Assembly: GCA_009783605.1 (NCBI GenBank)
Contig: WRDE01000069.1
Span: forward strand, 1 to 8,564
Length of the DNA stretch: 8,564 nt
Reading direction: 5' to 3'
From: Oscillospiraceae bacterium
GTDB taxonomy: Bacteria; Bacillota; Clostridia; Oscillospirales; Acutalibacteraceae
Position 1 is the first letter of the stretch. Each line of letters begins with the position of its first letter. The notes under the pieces were generated by a model. The model worked only from the letters and a program-made list of their open reading frames with translations. It had not been told where the DNA came from and ran no database searches. The position numbers were made by a program, and so were the translations under genes. Shown here in pieces: positions 1 to 6,602 of this stretch.

Positions 1-2367
1 ATCAGACAGTTCCCAGCCGATAAAATATATGTTGTAGCCGCCGTTTTGCCGGATAAGCGCAAGCGCGTCGGCTCCGGTTAAAACCGTATCGCATCTGGCG
101 CCGAATTCTCCGGTGATCTTTCTAAAGAACGCCATCGTATCGGTGTCGTTATCGGCTACCAGGATACGGACGCCGGTCCAGTTGAGATTATACCCCATCA
201 GCTTCTGTTCATCTATCTCGCTGCGTTTTACCCGGACGGTAAAAGCAAAGGTAGAGCCCTTCCCAAGCTCGGATTCCACCCATATCTCGCCGCCCATCAG
301 TTCCACGATGCTCTTGGAGATGACGAGGCCCAGCCCGGTTCCGCCGAATTTGCGGGAGGTCCCGCTGTCCGCCTGCTGGAAGGATTTGAACAGACGGGCC
401 TGCTGTTCGGGGCTGATGCCGATCCCGGTGTCGGATACCGTTATCTTGATGTCGCAAATGCCGTCGGATTCACTTAAAAAGTATGTACCGATCCGGATTT
501 TCCCCTCTTCCGGCGTAAACTTCACCGCGTTTCCGACAATGTTTGTAATGACCTGCGCCAGCCGCTGGTCGTCGCCGACCAAGAACTCGGGAATATCCCG
601 GTCGACATAGATTTTGAACCTTTGCCGTTTTTCGGTCACTTTATAGTTGACAACGTTTACCACCCGCTGCAGCATTCTCTCAAAACTGAACTCTTCCTCC
701 GAAAGATCAAACCGGCCAGCTTCGATTTTTGACATATCCAAAATATCGTTGATAACGCCGAGCAGATGATTTGACGCGTCTTCAATCTTACTGAAGCTGT
801 AGTCCTTCCGGGCGACGTCAAAGGCGGATTTTCCGATCGCGGTCATACCGATGATGGCGTTCATTGGCGTGCGTATTTCATGGCTCATATTGGCAAGGAA
901 ATCGCTTTTGGCCCGGGACGCCGTCTCGGCGATCAACACCTGTTCCTCGAGCTGCTTAGTGCGCTGCCTGACGGTTGTCTCAAGCATTTCATTCATCTGT
1001 GAAGTCTCTTCAAATCGGTTGGTGTATTTGCGGGCCAGCATAAAAGCCATACAGAGCATAAACACCGAAAAGCCGTAGAGCGTGAGCAGAGCGCCGGTAT
1101 GTAAGAACGCCAGATCCAATATATCATATATCGTGGTGCAAAAAACGATAATCATCGGGATAAAGATGTTGCCGAGCTCGGTTTGTTTCAACCCGTTCAA
1201 AATCAAATGCCGGAAGCCGGACGGCTTATTTGCCGTTTCTTCCTTTTTGCGCTGTGTCCAGATATTTTTGATGAACGTGTAAATGAGATCAAAACCGGCG
1301 ATATACAGGATATACGCGCTGCCGAAAATCTCCCAGACAACCAGCAGATCGCCCGCGAACCAGATCGGGAAGAAGCCCTGCAGCGCAATCCCCACAGCGC
1401 AGGCGACGCCATAGACGACAGTGACCCGCCGGATTCTGCCGAAATTCAAGTTTTCCAAAAATACGGCAAAAGCGAACCAGATGAGATAAAACGCGGCAAA
1501 TTCAATCCGCTGGGTGACGGCGGTGTCGTCGAAAACGTGATAAATAACCGCGCTTCGCGTAAAATAGTAAATGGCAAGCAAACCGGAAAATATACCGAAC
1601 AACAGGTTATACCGGTCGGTCTTCCGTAAAAAATATAGCAGGATATGGTAAAACCCCAAAAAGATAAAAATCGTGCATAGCGCGACGGTCAAAAAATTGG
1701 TGCCGGCGCTGGATATCTGGGTGTAGTTGCCGATATAATAGGGCCCGGTATAGAACAGGCCGGTAGAGGGGCTGCTGCGCGCGCCGATGATATGAATCAC
1801 CAAATGGTTGAGGCCCTCGTTGAGGAAACGTTTGTCAAACGGGATGATAACCCCCCGCTGGCTTCTGAAAGAGGTGATTTGATTTTCCTGGTTCAGATAT
1901 ATCTGCTTGGCGATGAGATCCCCGTTGATATAAATTTCCCAGTTTTCGCCGATCCCGGCCAGATACATACCCGGCGCGACAGGATTGTCACCGTAGAGGC
2001 TTCCGATTTTTCCGTGGCTCAGCTCAAACGGAATCAATATGGTAAAATCCTCAATCTTGCGATCCCGGATGGACAAAAAATCGGAGGAGGTATCGAAATA
2101 GCTGCTTTTGGGCAGTTTGTTCATGCGGATATCGGTATGGTGGCTCGCGGGCAGCACCATGTCCCAGTCGGTCAGCTCCGGGTCAAGGTTCGCGTAAGCC
2201 GACTCGTAACCGTTTTTCACATAGGCGGGAAAGGCCGTCAGATCGGTATAAAGGGAATCCCGCGCGACAGAACCTCCGCTTCCGAGACTGATAAAAAACA
2301 CCGCCGCGATAGCGATCACAAATATGAGCGCAAGCCAGACCGATATATTCTTACGCATAAACATCAT
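1..2367 (-). CDS. Hybrid sensor histidine kinase with extracellular jelly-roll-like sensor and 7TM region (3' end beyond window)
   Basis: The frame stays open for 789 codons from ATG 2367 to the left edge, so the C-terminus is missing. Residues 8-30 form a signal anchor. Residues about 30-215 are extracytoplasmic and end in a jelly-roll-like segment (NWEIYINGDLIAK ... NHLVIHIIG). Seven hydrophobic helices follow (about 222-440), resembling 7TMR-DISM sensors, then a coiled coil (about 445-490). HisKA carries SHEIRTPMNA with phospho-acceptor His496. The ATPase domain has N-box Asn613, DTGIG at Asp646 and GGTGLGL at 675-681, so the kinase core looks active. A receiver domain begins near residue 735 (RILVADND), but Gly784 (YFIGWELSD) sits where the phosphoacceptor Asp is expected. 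More receivers or an HPt domain probably lie beyond the edge. It should autophosphorylate at the membrane in response to an external ligand. ATG 2367 is preceded by GAGGGAAGGAA; ATG 2364 is an alternative. It follows the sugar-binding lipoprotein gene by 65 bp, probably in one transcript. The ligand is unknown. Confidence 0.93.
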   Translation of the reverse strand, partial: MMFMRKNISVWLALIFVIAIAAVFFISLGSGGSVARDSLYTDLTAFPAYVKNGYESAYANLDPELTDWDMVLPASHHTDIRMNKLPKSSYFDTSSDFLSIRDRKIEDFTILIPFELSHGKIGSLYGDNPVAPGMYLAGIGENWEIYINGDLIAKQIYLNQENQITSFRSQRGVIIPFDKRFLNEGLNHLVIHIIGARSSPSTGLFYTGPYYIGNYTQISSAGTNFLTVALCTIFIFLGFYHILLYFLRKTDRYNLLFGIFSGLLAIYYFTRSAVIYHVFDDTAVTQRIEFAAFYLIWFAFAVFLENLNFGRIRRVTVVYGVACAVGIALQGFFPIWFAGDLLVVWEIFGSAYILYIAGFDLIYTFIKNIWTQRKKEETANKPSGFRHLILNGLKQTELGNIFIPMIIVFCTTIYDILDLAFLHTGALLTLYGFSVFMLCMAFMLARKYTNRFEETSQMNEMLETTVRQRTKQLEEQVLIAETASRAKSDFLANMSHEIRTPMNAIIGMTAIGKSAFDVARKDYSFSKIEDASNHLLGVINDILDMSKIEAGRFDLSEEEFSFERMLQRVVNVVNYKVTEKRQRFKIYVDRDIPEFLVGDDQRLAQVITNIVGNAVKFTPEEGKIRIGTYFLSESDGICDIKITVSDTGIGISPEQQARLFKSFQQADSGTSRKFGGTGLGLVISKSIVELMGGEIWVESELGKGSTFAFTVRVKRSEIDEQKLMGYNLNWTGVRILVADNDTDTMAFFRKITGEFGARCDTVLTGADALALIRQNGGYNIYFIGWELSD

Positions 2368-2432
2368 TTCCTTCCCTCAGCACATGCCGTTCCCATAGAG
2401 CCACAGCGAAACATCTCCGAAACCGCGGCGCG
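2368..2432 (-). promoter_or_regulatory. Short intergenic spacer with kinase ribosome binding site
   Basis: This 65-base spacer lies between the sugar-binding protein stop (TAA 2435-2433) and the kinase start. Its last bases in the transcript read GAGGGAAGGAA directly before ATGATG. GAGGG (2378-2374) is 6 nt from ATG 2367 and 9 nt from ATG 2364, so either could be used. A CCGCGG palindrome lies near the left-hand stop, but no U-tract follows it, so I do not call a terminator. The absence of a promoter or terminator supports co-transcription of the two genes. Confidence 0.55.
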
Positions 2433-3431
2433 TTAATACATGCGCGCGTCAATAACCTCCTGCGTGATGGTCGCCGCGTCAAACGCGACCTCTTCCACAT
2501 ACGCGAGTTTATCCGGCGTTTCTCCCTTTTCCAACTGTTTGATAATCGCTTCCACTCGGGGGCCGTGCAGCGGATTGCACTCCACGTTATAGGTGATTTT
2601 GCCTTTTATGGTGGCATCCAATCCCGCGCGGGTCGCGTCAAAGGAAATGATCTGGGTGTCGCCGTTTATGCCATATGTCCGCTTGGCCATATCCATTGCT
2701 TCCATCGCGCCGAAGGCCATATTGTCGTTTTCGCAATATAACACGTCGATGCGGTCAAATTGCTTTAAGACATATTCCATGACCTCTTTGCCCTTCACCT
2801 GCGTAAAATCACCGGTCGCGCGGTATATCACGTCCCAGCCGGCGTTTCTGTCGGCACCGGCCCCAAGGCCGTCGGTGCGGCCGATCTGCGCCGACGAACC
2901 GATGCTGCCCTGCAGATGCACGATCTTCAGATCGGCTTTATCCTGGAATGTCGCTTCCATCCACGCGACCGCGGTATCGCCCTCCTTGTGGAAATCCGAG
3001 CCGACCCAGCAGGTATAGAGGCTGTCGTCGGATGTTTTGATCATCCGGTCGACGATGACGACCGGAATGCCGGCTTTCCTGGCCTCGGTCAGCACATCCT
3101 CCCAGCCCTCCTCGGAAATGGGGGCAAAAACGATATAGTCAACCTTTTGCGCGATAAATTCCCGGATAGCGGTGATTTGATTTTCTAATTTTCCCTGCGC
3201 GTCCTTCAGGATCAGCTTATACCCGTTTGCCTCGGTAAAGGTTTCCCGCATGGATTTTGTGTTTGCAAGGCGCCAGTCGGATTCCGCGCCGACCTGTGAA
3301 AATCCGATGACGATCAATCCCTCGGTGTTTTCCGAAGGCGTGCCGGAACCATTGCCGCCTGAGTTACACGCTGTCAGTGCCGGCACCAGCAGCGCCAGCA
3401 AACATAGACCGGCCAATAAGATTTTTTTCAT
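2433..3431 (-). CDS. YtfQ-like sugar ABC transporter substrate-binding lipoprotein
   Basis: This 332-residue lipoprotein belongs to the periplasmic-binding-protein type I family (LacI/RbsB-like, Peripla_BP_4). A signal peptide ends in the lipobox LTAC with Cys22, followed by a Gly/Ser/Asn-rich linker. The mature part closely resembles Escherichia coli YtfQ, the galactofuranose-binding protein. Shared segments include GFSQVGAESDWR, a QxENQIxAIREFIAQ-like helix, the VDRMI strand, GDFTQVKGKEVME and the hinge region around ENDNMAFGA. By family knowledge it binds a monosaccharide, possibly galactofuranose or a related sugar, outside the membrane; the actual ligand is inferred. I chose ATG 3431 because GGAGGAAC lies 5 nt upstream and the lipoprotein signal starts there. 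An in-frame extension back to TTG 3512 would overlap the promoter. No permease or ATPase gene is visible. The next gene is a sensor kinase, so a sensory role is plausible. Confidence 0.94.
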   Translation of the reverse strand: MKKILLAGLCLLALLVPALTACNSGGNGSGTPSENTEGLIVIGFSQVGAESDWRLANTKSMRETFTEANGYKLILKDAQGKLENQITAIREFIAQKVDYIVFAPISEEGWEDVLTEARKAGIPVVIVDRMIKTSDDSLYTCWVGSDFHKEGDTAVAWMEATFQDKADLKIVHLQGSIGSSAQIGRTDGLGAGADRNAGWDVIYRATGDFTQVKGKEVMEYVLKQFDRIDVLYCENDNMAFGAMEAMDMAKRTYGINGDTQIISFDATRAGLDATIKGKITYNVECNPLHGPRVEAIIKQLEKGETPDKLAYVEEVAFDAATITQEVIDARMY

Positions 3432-3436
3432 TTTCT

Positions 3437-3444
3437 GTTCCTCC
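3437..3444 (-). promoter_or_regulatory. Strong Shine-Dalgarno fixing the lipoprotein start
   Basis: The transcript reads GGAGGAAC here, with the GGAGG core 8 nt before ATG 3431. This decides the start in favour of the lipoprotein signal peptide over the in-frame upstream TTG at 3512. Confidence 0.8.
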
Positions 3445-3462
3445 AAATGATTTATTTGCCTA

Positions 3463-3484
3463 TGATACTTCGCCTCGGATATCA
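3463..3484. repeat. Small inverted repeat TGATA-N12-TATCA at the predicted start site
   Basis: Two 5-base half-sites form an inverted repeat with a 12-base spacer, directly downstream of and touching the predicted -10 box. The position would suit a repressor operator. The half-sites are short and could occur by chance, so this is a weak candidate. No regulator in the window is an obvious match for it. Confidence 0.2.
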
Positions 3485-3512
3485 GTTTACCACATTTTCG
3501 CCGCCCTTTCAA
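3484..3512 (-). promoter_or_regulatory. Predicted sigma-A-type promoter for the lipoprotein-kinase unit
   Basis: On the minus strand a -35 box TTGAAA (3512-3507) is separated by exactly 17 nt from a -10 box TAAACT (3489-3484). A TG dinucleotide one base upstream of the -10 makes it an extended -10 element. Transcription would start near 3477, leaving a leader of about 45 nt before ATG 3431. It lies in the only spacer over 100 bp in the window, between the secreted phosphoesterase and the lipoprotein gene. This fits an independent start for the sensing unit. It was identified by eye from consensus and has not been tested. Confidence 0.6.
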
Positions 3513-3563
3513 TCCGGCGACGAATTTCTTGTTGATTTTTTTCGTTTCGGCACGCTTGATTCT

Positions 3564-6500
3564 TTATTCCGGTCTGAAAATCGGGAAAAAGGGAATCCTG
3601 CCGACAAGATACTGCAAAATCAGCCGCGCGTCGGCGACGGTGATCAGTTCATCGCCGTTCACATCCGCGAGCGCTAACTGTTCGTCTGTAAAGTTGATTT
3701 TGCCGACCAAGTACTGCAGGACCATCCGGGTGTCATTTAAGCCGAGGGTGCCGCTGCCGCTGACATTGCCGGGGATCCCGGCCTTTTTTTCAACCGTAAT
3801 AGTCATATCCGCTGTTTCCCCGCCGTAGATGATGACTATGATGGTATCGTGGACGGTCAGGGGGCCGTCAGGATAATACTCATACCCGGCGGCAACTGTT
3901 TCAGTGGAACCGTTGTCGTATACCGCCGCCAGCGTCAACCCCGCGGGATCAAAAATCTGGCCGGTCTGGTAAACGGTCTTATCCGGCGGGGTGGCGATGC
4001 GGATCCCGATCAGAATTTTTTCGCTGACGGTGACCACGCAAACCGCTTCTATGTCGCCAACTTTCGCCGTGACGGCCGCCGTTCCGGGATTTTTTGCCGT
4101 GACAATACCGTTTTCCACCATTGCGACCTGATCGTCTGAGGACAGCCATATCACCGTCCGGTCGTCGGTGGTATCCGGCGGGTCAAAGGAAACCGTCAGC
4201 ACTGCGGTTTCGGCTTGATGTTCTTTCATGGTTAAGGCGGATTTATCCAGCGCAATCGTCAGAAGTGGGCGGGGCATCTCACTAAACCGCGCTTCTACTA
4301 TACGGTCAGCGGTCACTTCAAATGTATAGACGCTCCCGACCTCCGGAATTTTTATCCCATCCTCATACCAGCCGTCAAAGTCATAGCCGGTATCCGGGAT
4401 GGCGGTGAGGGTGATTTCGGTATCGGCGGCGAAGATTCCGCCGCCGGTGGCGGTGCCGCCGGGTCCCGCTACCGCGGTAACGGTAAATTCGGCGGGTTCG
4501 GTTTCCGCTCCTTTTCGGATCTCAAAGCTGTCATATAGCTCCCGGTCATCGGTCTGATACGTGTCGATTCTCAATGAGGTATCGCTTATTTGAATATACG
4601 AAAAGGAAGGCGCCTCCAACCGTTTTCTTGCCGCCACCCACGGCTGCGCAACTGATGTCAAATTGTAGTATTTATTGCCGGTAGAGGTGCTGAGGGTCAT
4701 ATATAGGGTGCCCCGGGGGTTGAGAACGGTGGTGTTTCCGGCCGCCGCCGTTTGATCGTGCAGCGGCTCATCATCCAGCATCATATACGAGCGGGCAAAG
4801 GAATGGTCGTGGCCGGTGAATACGGCGTCGATGCCGTTCCGGTCAAAAATCGGGAACAGGCTGCGGCGCATCTCGGCGGTATATAACCTGTTGGAGTGAT
4901 TGGAACCGGAACCGTAAATATCGTAGTGCATCGACACGATACGCCATATCACATCCGGATGCGCCGCGATAGCGCCCGCGATAAACGCCTCCTGCTCCGT
5001 CTCGTTTACCGGCGTGTCATAGCTCCCCAGATTCAGATGGATAAATAACGCGTTTTGATAGATATAGTAATATCCCGGCCCGGCGCCGTCCTCGGCATAA
5101 GCGCCCTTGTTCGGCAGGTTATAATTCTTAACAAACAGGGGCGCATTACAGTCATGGTTGCCGACCGTCGGCGCTATCGGCAGCGCGGGCAGCCGTTCGG
5201 GAGAAAAATATCGGTCATACAGGAATTCGCCGGTGGCGGCATCCACCTGGTCGCCGGCCGAGAGCAGGAACGCGGCGTCGGGGAACATATCGGAAAAGGT
5301 CTCAACCGTGTGGTTCCAGCTGGCAGCGTCCGCCCCCGAATTCTGCATCTGGGTGTCGCCCACGGCGATAAACCCAAACCCGCCGCTCTCCGGCAGGGTC
5401 TTAAAAAAGTAAATTTCACTCCAGCTATCTCCATCCCCGCCGATCCGGTAGGCATATTCTGTGTCCGGCGCCAGTCCGGCCGCCGACGCGTGGAAGGAGT
5501 GGCGCTGTCCGAATATCACCGGCAGTTTTTCCGCTTCCACCGTGTTCATGCCGTCGGCCGGGAACAGGCTGCCGACCAATCCGGATGCCTCAATATATTG
5601 GAGCCTTGCCCCGCCCCGATAGGACGCGGGCGTCTGCCAGGCGAAATTCCGGGAGCTGCCGTCGGAGCCCACAAACTGGCCCAGCCGGGAATAGGCGAAG
5701 GCTGTTTCGGGCAGTTCCGGAATCTCCCGGGGATCGTTGACGAAGACGGGAGATTCCGGGTCGGTTTCCCCTTTGAAAATCCGAAGGTTGTCGATCCGCA
5801 GGATGCCGGCGGAGCTGGTTCCCATCCCCGCAATCCGGAAGGCACACAGCGGGTCGTCCTCACTGACCGGAAAAGCGGTTTGGATGCCGGTTCCGTCCCG
5901 GACGGCGTTTTGAAACGCCTCCTCGCTGTCATGGATATACCATACCGCCTGCCCGGTATCGGTGTCGATGATGACATTTACCCGATACCACCGGTTACAC
6001 CCGATATTGCCGTTTACAAACGTCTTGGCGCCGAGCCGTATGCCGCCGCCGGAATAGATCCGGATCCCGGTTTCCGGCAGATTGGTATTGCCCGCCGGCG
6101 CCGCTGCCGTGTCATACCCGCCGTTCGCGAACATGATGTTGTAAAATCCGCCGCCGTCCACCGAAACGTCCAGCTCAAAATCAAAGCTGAGGCCATATCG
6201 GCCGGTATCCGGCAGGATCGGTTCGGTGAGATCTATATTGATCTGCCTGCTGGAGGTGGAGCAATAATATTCCGCTGTTCTTTTATCCGGCGTGACGCTG
6301 TGATCCGTTATTCTAAAATAATTGGACGCGCTGAACCCGCCGGAATCGCTGGATGTTACATACCAGCCGCCGGCCCCCATTGTCCCGGCCGGCAGGCTTC
6401 TTTCGGAATCCAGAATCGCCGGGTCGGACAGATACGGCTCCGCGTCAAAATCCGTACGCAGCAAATATATCTCTTGTGCAGAAAGCGCTTCCACCGAACC

Positions 6501-6602
6501 GGCGGCAATCGGAGCCGGCGGCTGCGCGAAGGACAGCCATATCAGCAGAGATAACAGCCAGGCCGCCCGGCGTTTATCGCCCATCAGTTTTTTCAATTTC
6601 AT
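3564..6602 (-). CDS. Secreted multidomain metallophosphoesterase (purple acid phosphatase-like) with C-terminal dockerin
   Basis: This 1012-residue exported protein probably hydrolyses phosphoesters outside the cell. Residues 1-42 are a signal peptide (basic start, hydrophobic LLSLLIWLSF; cleavage perhaps after ALSA). About 47-278 is a beta-rich lectin/LamG-like region. About 300-402 resembles the Fn3-like N-domain of purple acid phosphatases. The calcineurin-like catalytic domain (about 408-640) keeps all five metal-binding blocks: GDT with Asp416, GDQ with Asp451, GNHD with Asn482/His483, MH with His559, and GHDH with His598/His600. Block II lacks the Tyr that gives purple enzymes their colour. 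Then come a bacterial repeat domain (704-773), a BIG2 domain (781-860), a Big_3-like domain (863-938) and a dockerin (about 944-1003). The second dockerin repeat (DVNGDELITVAD) has intact calcium ligands; the first (NVSGSGTLGLND) is degenerate. The ATG overlaps the upstream phosphatase stop as ATGA with no close Shine-Dalgarno, which implies translational coupling. The substrate is unknown. Confidence 0.92.
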   Translation of the reverse strand: MKLKKLMGDKRRAAWLLSLLIWLSFAQPPAPIAAGSVEALSAQEIYLLRTDFDAEPYLSDPAILDSERSLPAGTMGAGGWYVTSSDSGGFSASNYFRITDHSVTPDKRTAEYYCSTSSRQINIDLTEPILPDTGRYGLSFDFELDVSVDGGGFYNIMFANGGYDTAAAPAGNTNLPETGIRIYSGGGIRLGAKTFVNGNIGCNRWYRVNVIIDTDTGQAVWYIHDSEEAFQNAVRDGTGIQTAFPVSEDDPLCAFRIAGMGTSSAGILRIDNLRIFKGETDPESPVFVNDPREIPELPETAFAYSRLGQFVGSDGSSRNFAWQTPASYRGGARLQYIEASGLVGSLFPADGMNTVEAEKLPVIFGQRHSFHASAAGLAPDTEYAYRIGGDGDSWSEIYFFKTLPESGGFGFIAVGDTQMQNSGADAASWNHTVETFSDMFPDAAFLLSAGDQVDAATGEFLYDRYFSPERLPALPIAPTVGNHDCNAPLFVKNYNLPNKGAYAEDGAGPGYYYIYQNALFIHLNLGSYDTPVNETEQEAFIAGAIAAHPDVIWRIVSMHYDIYGSGSNHSNRLYTAEMRRSLFPIFDRNGIDAVFTGHDHSFARSYMMLDDEPLHDQTAAAGNTTVLNPRGTLYMTLSTSTGNKYYNLTSVAQPWVAARKRLEAPSFSYIQISDTSLRIDTYQTDDRELYDSFEIRKGAETEPAEFTVTAVAGPGGTATGGGIFAADTEITLTAIPDTGYDFDGWYEDGIKIPEVGSVYTFEVTADRIVEARFSEMPRPLLTIALDKSALTMKEHQAETAVLTVSFDPPDTTDDRTVIWLSSDDQVAMVENGIVTAKNPGTAAVTAKVGDIEAVCVVTVSEKILIGIRIATPPDKTVYQTGQIFDPAGLTLAAVYDNGSTETVAAGYEYYPDGPLTVHDTIIVIIYGGETADMTITVEKKAGIPGNVSGSGTLGLNDTRMVLQYLVGKINFTDEQLALADVNGDELITVADARLILQYLVGRIPFFPIFRPE

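Larger units (their letters stand above)
3432..3563. other. Intergenic region between the two transcription units
   Basis: These 132 bases separate the phosphoesterase stop (TAA 3566-3564) from the lipoprotein start. They hold the predicted promoter, a small inverted repeat and the ribosome binding site. I looked for a hairpin followed by a U-tract after the phosphoesterase stop and found none. Read-through from the upstream operon into the lipoprotein-kinase unit is therefore possible. Confidence 0.6.

Noticed and set aside
1183..1629. A 148-codon open frame on the plus strand
   Set aside because: It is antisense to the seven membrane helices of the kinase. Its charged composition mirrors the complementary hydrophobic codons, so it is a shadow.
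2405..2435. GC-rich palindrome (CCGCGG) after the lipoprotein stop as a possible terminator
   Set aside because: The stem is very short and no U-run follows. The kinase start with its Shine-Dalgarno is only 65 bp away, so co-transcription is more likely.
1792..2436. A 214-codon open frame on the plus strand
   Set aside because: It is antisense to the kinase sensor domain, which is coding in a continuous 789-codon frame. No family resemblance and no good ribosome binding site were seen.
3432..3512. A 27-residue N-terminal extension of the sugar-binding lipoprotein from TTG 3512
   Set aside because: The extension is basic and unlike a signal peptide, it would overlap the -35 box, and a strong GGAGGAAC precedes ATG 3431.
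3564..3780. The two LQYLVG-containing repeats as a DNA tandem repeat
   Set aside because: The similarity is at protein level and is explained by the duplicated dockerin motif; it is not a mobile or satellite repeat.
5055..6554. A 499-codon open frame on the plus strand
   Set aside because: It lies wholly antisense to the secreted phosphoesterase, whose frame has a clear signal peptide, domains and catalytic motifs. The antisense product is Arg/Gly/Pro/Ile-rich with no recognisable family, as expected of a GC-rich shadow frame.
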